NCBI GenBank assembly: GCA_958433005.1
Contig: CAUAWV010000024.1
Span: 1 to 33,990, forward strand
Reading direction: 5' to 3'
Length of the DNA stretch: 33,990 bases
Origin: an uncultured Collinsella sp.
GTDB lineage: Bacteria > Actinomycetota > Coriobacteriia > Coriobacteriales > Coriobacteriaceae
A model generated the notes under the pieces. That model did not search any database and was not told the origin of the DNA. It saw only the letters and a list, made by a program, of their open reading frames with translations. A program made the position numbers and the translations under genes. Shown here one piece after another: positions 6,467 to 14,085 of the stretch; positions within the stretch are counted from its first letter, which is position 1, and every line of letters starts with the position of its first letter.

Positions 6467-7784
6467 TGAACGTGCTCCAAACGTGATGCAGGCCGGCGAT
6501 GAACTTGTCGATGTCGGCCTTGTCGTTGTAGAAGGCCACGCTGGCGCGGCAGCAGGCGAGGTTCTCGACGCCCAGCCAGGTGAGCAGCGGCTGCGCGCAG
6601 TGGTGACCGGCGCGGATGCAAACGCCGTCCATGTCCATGATGCTCGCGACATCGTGCGGGTGGATACCCTTAACGTTAAAGCTGACGACGCCATGGTGGT
6701 TATCCCAATAGATGGAGCCGATGATCTGGACAAAGTCGAGCTGCATGAGCTCGCCCATCAGGTAGTGGACGAGTGCCTGCTCGCGTGCCTGGATGTTTTC
6801 GTAGCCTACCGTGTTGACCAGGTAGTCAAGCGCCGCGCCCGTGGCGAAGATGCCGGCGGCGTCCTGCGTTCCGGCCTCGAACTTCTCGGGGACGGGCGCC
6901 CAGACCGCATCCTGCTCGGTGACCGAGTCGATCATCTCGCCACCGGTTAAGATGGGCGGCATGGCGTTGAGCAGGTCCATCTTGCCCCAAAGAACGCCGA
7001 TGCCCATGGGACCCATGGCCTTATGGGCGCTAAAGGCAAAGAAGTCGGCTCCCAAGTCGGCCACATCGACCGGCATGTGCGGCAGCGACTGCGCGCCGTC
7101 GACGACCAGATAGCCGCCGTACTTGTGTACGAGCTTGCCGAGGTTCTTGACCGGGTTCTCAACGCCCAGGACGTTAGAGACCTGGCCCACGGCCAATATC
7201 TTGGTCTTGGGGCCCACCTTGGACAGAACCTCCTCGGTGGTGAGTTGACCGGTCTTGGTGGGGTAGAGGTAGACGAGCTTGGCGCCGGTCTCGCGGCAGA
7301 CCTGCTGCCACGGAATCAGGTTGGAGTGGTGCTCCATGATGGTGATGACGACCTCGTCGCCGGGCTCCAACACCGTGGGTGCAAAGCTCTTGGCGACCAG
7401 GTTGAGCGACTCACTCGTGTTGCGGGTGAAGACGACCTCGTTGGCCTGGGGGGCGCCGATGAGGTCGGCGATCTGCTGGCGCACCTTCGCGATGGCCTCG
7501 GTGGCCTCGACGGACAGCGAGTACAGGCCGCGCAGGGGGTTGGCGTTCATGCGCTGGTAGAAGTCGCGCTCGGCGTCGAGCACGCAGGCAGGGCGCTGCG
7601 CGGTGGCAGCGCTATCGAGGAAGGCGATCTCGGGGTGTTGCTGGAACAGCGGGAACTGGCCCTTGTAGGGGTTTGTCTCGATGTCCACGGTGGGCCAGCC
7701 GCGCGAAGCCTCGTCGCTGGCGTCGAGCACCATAGGCTCCGGTGCGGTGCAGGTATCGCATTTAACGTGCTCGGTGTCGATCAT
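6459..7784 (-). CDS. sufS: SufS cysteine desulfurase
   Basis: This 441-residue class V aminotransferase-fold enzyme uses pyridoxal phosphate to take sulfur from cysteine as a persulfide for Fe-S cluster assembly. Visible landmarks are the phosphate-site segment FTRNTSESLN (119-128), MEHHSN (150-155), the Asp of VVDGAQ, the cofactor lysine Lys255 in FSAHKAMGP, and the persulfide cysteine Cys396 in RAGHHCAQPL. It is about 30 residues longer than the usual SufS because of an N-terminal extension containing KCDTC at residues 8-12, an unusual Cys pair. It overlaps sufD by 4 bases (ATGA) and sufU by 8 bases, so all three are probably translated in a coupled way. An internal start near residue 36 would give a standard length, but the overlap with sufD favours the long form. 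Confidence 0.95.
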   Translation of the reverse strand: MIDTEHVKCDTCTAPEPMVLDASDEASRGWPTVDIETNPYKGQFPLFQQHPEIAFLDSAATAQRPACVLDAERDFYQRMNANPLRGLYSLSVEATEAIAKVRQQIADLIGAPQANEVVFTRNTSESLNLVAKSFAPTVLEPGDEVVITIMEHHSNLIPWQQVCRETGAKLVYLYPTKTGQLTTEEVLSKVGPKTKILAVGQVSNVLGVENPVKNLGKLVHKYGGYLVVDGAQSLPHMPVDVADLGADFFAFSAHKAMGPMGIGVLWGKMDLLNAMPPILTGGEMIDSVTEQDAVWAPVPEKFEAGTQDAAGIFATGAALDYLVNTVGYENIQAREQALVHYLMGELMQLDFVQIIGSIYWDNHHGVVSFNVKGIHPHDVASIMDMDGVCIRAGHHCAQPLLTWLGVENLACCRASVAFYNDKADIDKFIAGLHHVWSTFNG

Positions 7785-9052
7785 GCGAGCTCCTCTTCAA
7801 AGTTATCGATCAGGTTGTTGCCCAGGCGGACGACGGCGGCGCGGGTGCGCTCGTCGGTGGCGGAAAGCGCGGCGTCCTCCAGCTTGGCGCGGATGAACAG
7901 GTCCTCGGCGGCGCTTTGGTCAAGGCCGCGGCAGGCGAGGTAGAACAGCTGCTCGTCGCGGACGTGGCCGATGGTAGCGCCGTGGTTGCCGGCGACGTCG
8001 TCCTCGTCGCAGAGGATGACGGGGACGGTCTTGTTGTCGACGCCCTTGTTGGCCAGCAGCACGGTTTCGCGTTCGGTGCCGACGGCACCCTTGCAGCCGT
8101 GCACGAGGTCGATGGTGCCGCGGTAGACCTTCTTGGACGTGCCGGTCAGCACGCCGTTGGCGTCGATCTCGCACTCGGTCTTGCGACCGCGGTGGCGCAG
8201 CTCGTAGTTAAAGTCGCGCACCTGCTCGCGGGCGCCCAGGTAATCGGTATCGATGGTCACCTTGGCGGTATCGCCCAGCAGGTCGCCGGCAAGGCCGGTG
8301 GCGCTGGCGCCGGCACCCAGGACAGTGTGCTGCACGTTGACGCGCGCGCCCTCGTCTAGGAACAGGCCGGTGTCGTCGAGTGCGATCCAGCTGTCGTTGA
8401 GTGTCTGCGTGCAGGTCACGTTGACGGTGGCGTACTCGTGGGCGCACACACGCAGCACGGAGCCCACGACGCCCTCGCCGGCAACGGGGGAGTCCAGGGC
8501 TAGGGCGAGGTCGAGCGTTGCCTGCGGGCGGGCGACGACGTCGATGGCGGCAATCGCAGCCGCTGCGTCGACGCCACTCACGCGCACGGTAACGGCGGCG
8601 TGCTGGTAGGCGGGAACATCGATGACGATGCGCTTGGTGGCGTGCTCGGTCAGATACGCATAGGCAGCCTCGCCCATGCCGGTCTCGAAGGCCTCGGCAG
8701 GGGAGAGCTCCTCCTCGAGCTTGATGGCGCCGGCCTGGTAGACAGAGGTGGCGGGCACGTCGAGCTCGGTCTCGGGCGTGATGCGGGCACGGTCGGCAGC
8801 GTCGCCGGGGGCGGAGGCGCTGCGCTCGGGGAAGCGCTCGGCCATGGCGTTCATGGCGGTGCCAAACGCGTCGGCAGCGCCGGCAAACTGCTCGTCCAAG
8901 CCTTCGACCTCAACGGCCTCGGCGGGAGCGGCGGCAAGCTCGTCCGAAAGCTCAAGCTTGGTCTGGTTCATCTTGAGCCAGCCCCAAGTGGCAGCCGGCA
9001 TCGCGTTGACCTGCTCGAGTGTGGTAGCAGCGGCGTTGGTTTCCTGTTTCAT
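7781..9052 (-). CDS. sufD: SufD, Fe-S assembly complex subunit
   Basis: The 423-residue protein has the beta-helix core and C-terminal helical region of the SufB/SufD family. One segment reads DLVHGCKGAVGTERETVLLA, and another reads DEDDVAGNHGATIGHVRDEQLFYLACRGL. The AGNHGATIG histidine corresponds to the conserved His of SufD. SufD pairs with SufB, and with SufC it forms the SufBC2D scaffold on which clusters are built. The N-terminal 130 residues are Ala/Glu-rich and poorly conserved, as is common for SufD. Its ATG overlaps the sufB stop by one base (TAATG) and its stop overlaps the sufS start by four. The relationship to SufB is weaker over the N-terminal half, which separates the two. Confidence 0.92.
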   Translation of the reverse strand: MKQETNAAATTLEQVNAMPAATWGWLKMNQTKLELSDELAAAPAEAVEVEGLDEQFAGAADAFGTAMNAMAERFPERSASAPGDAADRARITPETELDVPATSVYQAGAIKLEEELSPAEAFETGMGEAAYAYLTEHATKRIVIDVPAYQHAAVTVRVSGVDAAAAIAAIDVVARPQATLDLALALDSPVAGEGVVGSVLRVCAHEYATVNVTCTQTLNDSWIALDDTGLFLDEGARVNVQHTVLGAGASATGLAGDLLGDTAKVTIDTDYLGAREQVRDFNYELRHRGRKTECEIDANGVLTGTSKKVYRGTIDLVHGCKGAVGTERETVLLANKGVDNKTVPVILCDEDDVAGNHGATIGHVRDEQLFYLACRGLDQSAAEDLFIRAKLEDAALSATDERTRAAVVRLGNNLIDNFEEELA

Positions 9053-10464
9053 TATCCGATCGCTCCTTCCATCTCGAGCTTGATCAGGTTGTTCATCTCG
9101 ACGGCGTACTCCAGCGGCAGCTCCTTGGAGACCGGGTTGGCAAAGCCGTTGACGATCATGGTGCGGGCCTCTTCCTCCGAGATGCCGCGGCTCATCAGGT
9201 AGAACACCTTGTCGTCGCCGATGCGGCCGATGGTGGCCTCGTGGCCGATGTCGACGTTCTTGGCGCGGATGTCCATGGCGGGGATGGTGTCGGAGCGGCT
9301 CTGGTCGTCGAGCATGAGCGACTGGCAGCTCACGGTTGCCTTGGAACCCTCGGCCTTGGGCGTGGCCACGATGGAGCTGCGGAAGGTCTGAATGCCGCCG
9401 CTCTTGGAGATGCCCTTGGTCTCGACGGTTGCCGAGGTCTCGGGGGCGTTGAGCACGACCTTACAACCGGTATCGAGGTTCTGCCCGGCGCCGGCAAAGG
9501 TGATGCCGGTAAAGCTCGACCGGGCGCGGCGGCCGTTGAGCACACTCATGGGGTAGAGGTAGCCCACGTGGCTGCCGAAGGAGCCACTGATCCACTCTAT
9601 GTCGCCATCCTCGTCCACGCGCGCACGCTTGGTGTTGAGGTTGTACATGTTTTTGGACCAGTTCTCGATGGTCGAGTAGCGCAGGTGCGCACGCTTGCCC
9701 ACAAAGAGCTCGACGGCGCCGGCGTGGAGGTTGGCAACGTTGTACTTGGGCGCGGAGCAACCCTCGATGAAGTGCAGGTCGGCGTCGTCCTCGACGATGA
9801 TGAGCGTGTGCTCAAACTGGCCGGCGCCCTTGGCGTTAAGGCGGAAGTAGCTCTGCAGCGGGAAGTCCAACTTGGTGCCCTTGGGCACGTAGACAAACGA
9901 GCCGCCCGACCATACGGCGCCGTGCAGGGCCGCAAACTTGTGGTCGGTGGGCGGGATGAGCGTCATAAACTTCTCGTGGATGAGCGGCTCCCACTGCGGG
10001 TCGTGCAGGGCCTCCTCGATGCCGGAATAGACGATACCCATCTTGGACGCGGTGTCCTGCATGTTGTGGTAGACCAGCTCGGAGTCGTACTGCGCGCCGA
10101 CGCCCGCCAGGTAGCTGCGCTCGGCCTCGGGGATGCCCAGGCGCTCAAAGGTGTTCTTGATGTCGTCGGGCACCGACTCCCAGTCGTGCTTTTGGTCGGT
10201 GTTGGGCTTGACGTAGGTGACGATGTTGTCCATGTCCAGGCCCTCGATGGAGGGGCCCCACGTCGGATCGGGGAAGCGGTTGAAGATCTCGAGGGACTTG
10301 AGGCGCAGGTCGAGCATCCACTGCGGTTCGTCCTTCTTGGCGCTGATCTCGCGCACGATGTCGGGCGTGATGCCGGCGTCGAGGCGCTCGAATCCCTCCT
10401 CGCCATAGGTGAAGTCGTAGAGGCTGCGGTCGATGTCCGCGACCTCGGTGCGGTTCTTGGTCAT
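9052..10464 (-). CDS. sufB: SufB, Fe-S assembly complex subunit
   Basis: The 470-residue protein matches SufB in length and sequence. Early segments include DITPDIVREISAKKDEPQWMLDLRLK-type sequence near residues 28-53. The central part contains VYSGIEEALHDPQWEPLIHEKF and FVYVPKGTKLDFPLQSYFRLN. The C-terminus has DIGHEATIGRIGDDKVFYLMSRGISEEEA, typical of the SufB/D fold. SufB is the main scaffold subunit that accepts sulfur and binds the nascent cluster in the SufBC2D complex in the cytoplasm. The gene starts 12 bases after sufC, and the AAGGGG ribosome binding site overlaps the sufC stop codon. It is high-GC throughout with no breaks. Confidence 0.96.
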   Translation of the reverse strand: MTKNRTEVADIDRSLYDFTYGEEGFERLDAGITPDIVREISAKKDEPQWMLDLRLKSLEIFNRFPDPTWGPSIEGLDMDNIVTYVKPNTDQKHDWESVPDDIKNTFERLGIPEAERSYLAGVGAQYDSELVYHNMQDTASKMGIVYSGIEEALHDPQWEPLIHEKFMTLIPPTDHKFAALHGAVWSGGSFVYVPKGTKLDFPLQSYFRLNAKGAGQFEHTLIIVEDDADLHFIEGCSAPKYNVANLHAGAVELFVGKRAHLRYSTIENWSKNMYNLNTKRARVDEDGDIEWISGSFGSHVGYLYPMSVLNGRRARSSFTGITFAGAGQNLDTGCKVVLNAPETSATVETKGISKSGGIQTFRSSIVATPKAEGSKATVSCQSLMLDDQSRSDTIPAMDIRAKNVDIGHEATIGRIGDDKVFYLMSRGISEEEARTMIVNGFANPVSKELPLEYAVEMNNLIKLEMEGAIG

Positions 10465-10476
10465 TACGTCGCCCCT

Positions 10477-11277
10477 TTACGCCTGCTGCTCGGCAGCGGC
10501 GGCCTCGGCCTGGGCGCGCTGCTCGGCGGCCTCGCGCTCAAAGGTCTCAAAGCCGTTCTTGTCGATCCAGGGGATGAGCGAGGCGTCGTCCTCGCGCACG
10601 ATGTGACCCTTGACCATAACGTGGACGCGGTCGACATCCAAGTGCTCCAGGATGCGCGTGTTGTGCGTGATGATGAGCATGGAGCCGTCGCAGCTCTTGC
10701 GGTAGGCGTCCATGCCGTGGCTGACGGTGGAAAGCGCGTCGACGTCCAGGCCGGAGTCGGTCTCGTCTAGGATGGCGAGCTTGGGCTGCAGCAGCAGAAG
10801 CTGGAGCATCTCGACCTTCTTTTTCTCGCCGCCCGAGAAGCCCACGCCCAGCTCACGGTTGAGGTAGGAGGTATCCATGTTAAGCTCGGCCGCGAGCTCC
10901 TTGACGCGACGTCGGAACTCCTTGCCCTTCATCTCCAGGCCGGGGCGGCCGGCGATGCTGGCACGCAAAAAGCTCGACAGCGGCACGCCCGGGATCTCGA
11001 CCGGGGCCTGGAAGCTCAGAAACAGGCCGGCGCGCGAACGCTTGTCGGTGGTGAGCTCGGTGATGTCCTGGCCGTCAAAGACGATACGTCCGTCGTTGAC
11101 CGTGTAGACGGGGTCGCCCATGACCAGGTGGCCGAGGGTGGACTTGCCGGCGCCGTTGGGGCCCATCAGCACGTGGGTCTCGCCGGCGGCGACGTTGAGG
11201 TTGACGTTGTGGAGGATGGTCTTCTCGTCCACGGAGGCGGTCAGACCTTCGATGGAAAGCAGCGGATTTGCGCTCAT
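10477..11277 (-). CDS. sufC: SufC, Fe-S assembly ATPase
   Basis: This 266-residue ABC-type ATPase has Walker A GPNGAGKST at 39-47. Its signature is GFSGGEKKKVEMLQ, the SufC variant rather than the transporter LSGGQ, and Walker B with its catalytic acid is AILDETDSGLDVD. SufC binds SufB and SufD and uses ATP to drive the conformational change needed for cluster assembly; it is not a transporter. The ATG at 11277 follows AGAGAGGGAC. An in-frame ATG at 11307 has no comparable site and would only add ten residues. The C-terminus ends in an Ala/Gln/Glu-rich tail of about 20 residues that is probably disordered. It is the first gene of the operon and faces the Rrf2 regulator. Confidence 0.96.
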   Translation of the reverse strand: MSANPLLSIEGLTASVDEKTILHNVNLNVAAGETHVLMGPNGAGKSTLGHLVMGDPVYTVNDGRIVFDGQDITELTTDKRSRAGLFLSFQAPVEIPGVPLSSFLRASIAGRPGLEMKGKEFRRRVKELAAELNMDTSYLNRELGVGFSGGEKKKVEMLQLLLLQPKLAILDETDSGLDVDALSTVSHGMDAYRKSCDGSMLIITHNTRILEHLDVDRVHVMVKGHIVREDDASLIPWIDKNGFETFEREAAEQRAQAEAAAAEQQA

Positions 11278-11341
11278 GCTGTCCCTCTCTGTATATGGTG
11301 TACTCATAGGTGTGCTAAACCCTAGGAATCTTCTCGGAATA

Positions 11342-11400
11342 AAGTTACTATGGGTTCGGCGTTAGTCAAGGGAAAACCCGACTAATCCACTCGACTTTTT
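11342..11400 (-). promoter_or_regulatory. Candidate suf operon promoter and operator
   Basis: On the minus strand, TTGACT (11369-11364) is 16 bases from TAACTT (11347-11342), a good -35 with a weak -10. Upstream, CCCGACTAATCCACTCGACT at 11377-11396 contains CGACT twice and looks partly like an IscR type-1 half-site (CCGACTA). Transcription would begin about 60 bases before sufC. The promoter assignment is moderate; the operator is a suggestion by analogy with Rrf2/IscR sites. Confidence 0.4.
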
Positions 11401-11450
11401 AGATGAGGGACATAATAATCAGGTTTGTTTGTTCCGCTTGCATAGGATTT

Positions 11451-11476
11451 GGGACAAACAAGCCTGGTTTTGTCCC
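11451..11476. repeat. GGGACAAA...TTTGTCCC dyad, copy 2
   Basis: GGGACAAA (11451-11458) and TTTGTCCC (11469-11476) form a perfect dyad with a 10-base spacer, ending 21 bases before the rrf2 ATG. With its flank it repeats the 13 bases GATTTGGGACAAA found in copy 1 at 6017-6029. Its position suits autoregulation of rrf2, but copy 1 lies at the 3' end of sufU, where an operator is less expected. Confidence 0.7.
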
Positions 11477-11497
11477 AGTAACGATGGGAGGGTAGGT

Positions 11498-11929
11498 ATG
11501 CTCATTTCTTCCAAGGGCCGCTATGCCCTCCGACTGATGATCTATATCGCGGCGCTCGGTGACGCCGAGGGCAAGATTGCTCTGCGCGAGGTTGCCGACC
11601 GCGAGCGCATTTCGCAGAAGTATCTGGAACAGCTGGTTCGTCCGCTTATGAAGGCTGGCCTGCTTAAGAGCGTGCGCGGCAAGGGCGGCGGCTACATGAT
11701 GGCCAAGGACCCGGCCGAGGTGCGTGCTGGCGACATCCTGCGCGCTGTCGAGGGCAGTACGGCTCCGGTGGCGTGCGACGGCATCGACAACAGCTGCGCC
11801 CGTAGCGATCTGTGCTCAACCGTCAAGTTCTGGCGCGGCCTGGACGACGTGATCGAAAACTACGTCGACGGCGTGACGTTGGCCGACCTTGCTGCCGTCC
11901 CCGAGATTAACTTTGACATTAAGCTGTAG
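11498..11929 (+). CDS. Rrf2-family transcriptional regulator, IscR-like
   Basis: The 143-residue protein has an Rrf2 winged helix-turn-helix at its N-terminus. It includes MLISSKGRYALRLMIYIA, the recognition-helix segment RISQKYLEQLVRPLMKAGLL, and the wing SVRGKGGGYMMA. It carries three cysteines, Cys93, Cys100 and Cys106, in the loop used by IscR to hold a [2Fe-2S] cluster. Their spacing is C-X6-C-X5-C rather than the C-X5-C-X5-C of E. coli IscR. The start at 11498 follows GGGAGGG. An upstream in-frame codon at 11429 would add residues outside the family fold. Being divergent from sufC, it is probably the Fe-S-sensing repressor of the suf operon and possibly of itself. CymR-type cysteine control is the main alternative, but CymR lacks the three-Cys loop. 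Confidence 0.9.
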   Translation: MLISSKGRYALRLMIYIAALGDAEGKIALREVADRERISQKYLEQLVRPLMKAGLLKSVRGKGGGYMMAKDPAEVRAGDILRAVEGSTAPVACDGIDNSCARSDLCSTVKFWRGLDDVIENYVDGVTLADLAAVPEINFDIKL

Positions 11930-11983
11930 GTTGAACGCAATTCCTTAAGATTTCGCGGAGGGTTGTTGCCGTTTACCGAGGGG

Positions 11984-12012
11984 TTGTTGTGCAACAACGG
12001 GCGAGCTGCAAT
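11984..12012 (+). promoter_or_regulatory. Candidate promoter of the MPKTG surface protein with a palindrome over -35
   Basis: TTGTTG (11984-11989) is 17 bases from TGCAAT (12007-12012). The -35 lies within the near-perfect palindrome GTTGTTGTGCAACAAC (11983-11998), which has 7-base arms and a TG centre. The string TTGTTGTGCAAC recurs at 13951-13962 before the next gene. The assignment is by eye only. Confidence 0.4.
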
Positions 12013-12068
12013 ACTTACTCTTATCTTTGCAAACTGCACTTTAACTACACCAATGCAGGGAGGATCTT

Positions 12069-13883
12069 ATGCAGCGCAAGCATTCTGCTATTGTCGCGGG
12101 CCTGACGCTGGCGCTTTCGTTTGGCGCCGTTTCCGCGCCGGCACCCGCTGCTGCCGAGGAGCCCACGCCGGGCGTTGCCTCGGGTGCCACCGATATCGAT
12201 AAGGGTCTCTATACCCAGCAGTCCTTCTCGGGCGTGCTGAGGTCGGTCCAGGGCGTTTCGTTTGTTAACGTTACCCCCGAGATGAAGTACTTTACCAAGT
12301 ACGAGAGCCATGGCAACTATAACCAGGGCTTTTCGTATGGCGACGGCTATAACGCGCTGGGTTATTACCAGTTCGACCGTCGATGGTCGCTCATTCCGTT
12401 TATGAAGCAGGCCTACAACTACAACCCCGAAAAATACAGCATGCTCAAGGATGCGATTGATCGCGGCAGCGAGATTTCCAACACGAGCAATGCCATGTAC
12501 GAGAACGGCCAGCTCACCGAGTTGGGCCGTATTGCGCAGGAGGCTTTCCAAGGTGCTTATAACACCGACCCTGTTGAGTTCTCGGCTCTGCAGGATGCGT
12601 ATGCGTACAACTCGTACTATGCGGTGACCGAGGCGTGGCTCAAGAGCGGCCTGGGCATTGATATTTCGGGCCGTGCCGATTGCGTTAAGGGCATGGTGTG
12701 GAGCATCACCAACATGTGCGGCACCGGTGGCTGCAGGGACTTCTTCCGTTGGGCAAACCTTTCTAACAGTATGACTGATCGCGAGTTTGTGACGGCGCTT
12801 TCCAACAGTGTGGTCAATAACGTGGCGACCAAGTATTCGAGCCAGCCCCAGTATCATGAGGGCTGGAAGAACCGCTACCGCAACGAGCTGAAGGACTGCT
12901 TGGTTTATATCGCCGAGGACGAGGCCGCTGCCGCTGCGACGCCCGTGCAGCCCGAGCCCACGCCGGCGCCCTCGCCGACGCCTGATTCGAATGACGACTC
13001 GAGCGACGATGCCAACGATGACAGGATGGATTCGCCCTCGACCGATGCTGACGGTGATGGCTCTGCTGGTGGCACTACCAACAACGGCTCTACCTCGAAC
13101 GGCTCCGTTTCGAACGGCTCTGCTGCGGGCGATTCGTCTTCAAGCTCTGCCGGCAATACGGACAGCGACGCTTCTGGTTCGACCGGCGCTGGCACCTCTA
13201 ACTCATCCACCGGCTCGAGCGATTCGTCCGTTGGCACCGGCTCTAACAACGGCTCCGGCTCTGACGCAACCCCTGGTTCCGATGCTTCCAAGGATGACTC
13301 GAATAAGGCGCCGGACGTTCCCGTTGCTTCGCCGGACAAGAAGCCTTCTTTCTCCGAGCAGCTTGGTTCTACGCTGGGCTCTTCGCTGATGGCTGGCGTC
13401 AATAACGGCTCGACCCAGAACAAGGGCAACTCTGATCAGGTTTCCACGGAAAAGATCGAAGCCGCAAAGGGCGACTCCAAGGACAAGGCTTCCGAGAAGA
13501 CCGAATCCGATAAGGGTTCTAGCTCTGAGGAGAAGAGCGACAAGTCCGAACAGAAGAAGGACGAGGATAAGAAGTCTGAATCTGAGGAGAAGGACAAGAG
13601 CAAGGCCGAGGGCGAAAAGAAACAGTCCGAAGACGACGACAAGAGCGGTGCTGACAACCAGGTCCAAGAGCAAAATGACTCCAAAACGGTGACCACCACG
13701 ACCACGACGACTACAACTACCAAGTCCTCGGGCGGCAACATGCCCAAGACGGGCGATCTGATTGTGATGGCGAGCCTTGCCAGTGCAAGCTTGGCCACAC
13801 TGGGCGCTACGTCTATCGTAAGTGGTAAGCATAAGCTCGATCAGCAGAAGAAGGCTTCTGGGGAGGACGGCTTGGAGGAGTAA
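12069..13883 (+). CDS. Sortase-anchored (MPKTG) surface protein with lysozyme-like N-terminal region
   Basis: This 604-residue exported protein has a signal peptide ending near residue 29 (APAAAEE). Residues about 60-280 form a folded domain. One part, KYFTKYESHGNYNQGFSYGDG followed by ALGYYQFD, recalls the catalytic Glu and YGxYQF-type segments of lysozyme/transglycosylase-like muramidases. Four Cys residues at about 200-280 could form disulfides. Residues about 290-480 are Pro/Thr then Ser/Gly/Asn/Asp-rich, and about 480-560 are an extremely charged Lys/Glu/Ser/Asp stretch, followed by ten Thr in a row. The C-terminus is a sorting signal: NMPKTGD, a hydrophobic segment and the basic KHKLDQQKK. 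Such proteins are attached to peptidoglycan by sortase; the low-complexity part would be a wall-spanning stalk. The start follows GGGAGGATCTT. The enzyme function is an inference; the anchoring is well supported. Confidence 0.8.
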   Translation: MQRKHSAIVAGLTLALSFGAVSAPAPAAAEEPTPGVASGATDIDKGLYTQQSFSGVLRSVQGVSFVNVTPEMKYFTKYESHGNYNQGFSYGDGYNALGYYQFDRRWSLIPFMKQAYNYNPEKYSMLKDAIDRGSEISNTSNAMYENGQLTELGRIAQEAFQGAYNTDPVEFSALQDAYAYNSYYAVTEAWLKSGLGIDISGRADCVKGMVWSITNMCGTGGCRDFFRWANLSNSMTDREFVTALSNSVVNNVATKYSSQPQYHEGWKNRYRNELKDCLVYIAEDEAAAAATPVQPEPTPAPSPTPDSNDDSSDDANDDRMDSPSTDADGDGSAGGTTNNGSTSNGSVSNGSAAGDSSSSSAGNTDSDASGSTGAGTSNSSTGSSDSSVGTGSNNGSGSDATPGSDASKDDSNKAPDVPVASPDKKPSFSEQLGSTLGSSLMAGVNNGSTQNKGNSDQVSTEKIEAAKGDSKDKASEKTESDKGSSSEEKSDKSEQKKDEDKKSESEEKDKSKAEGEKKQSEDDDKSGADNQVQEQNDSKTVTTTTTTTTTTKSSGGNMPKTGDLIVMASLASASLATLGATSIVSGKHKLDQQKKASGEDGLEE

Positions 13884-13916
13884 TCTTCCAGATCGTTTTC
13901 TATAAGAGTTTGGGAC

Positions 13917-13952
13917 GGGGTCCGGTGCGGCGGCATCGGCCCCCCTTTTTTT
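13917..13952 (+). terminator. Rho-independent terminator of the surface protein gene
   Basis: GGGG-T-CCGGTGC pairs with GCATCGG-C-CCCC around a GGCG loop (13917-13944), and seven T follow at 13946-13952. It ends 70 bases after the stop codon. Confidence 0.85.
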
Positions 13953-14024
13953 GTTGTGCAACGATTTGTTATGCCCCCTCGGGGGTCTGTTGCTACCGCT
14001 GCCCGAAACGTTTGCATGTCGATA

Positions 14025-14052
14025 TTGTTGCGCTCTACCCGCTCGCTACAAT
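14025..14052 (+). promoter_or_regulatory. Candidate promoter of the AAA-ATPase-like gene
   Basis: TTGTTG (14025-14030) and TACAAT (14047-14052) are separated by 16 bases. The -10 is 34 bases upstream of the GTG start, leaving a short leader with an AAGGAGAG ribosome binding site. Confidence 0.55.
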
Positions 14053-14085
14053 GGGCATCGTGCTGCGTTAGAAGGAGAGTTTACG

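Noticed and set aside
9241..10770. Plus-strand open frame of 509 codons across sufB and sufC
   Set aside because: Antisense to two clear suf genes; same low-information composition, no start signals.
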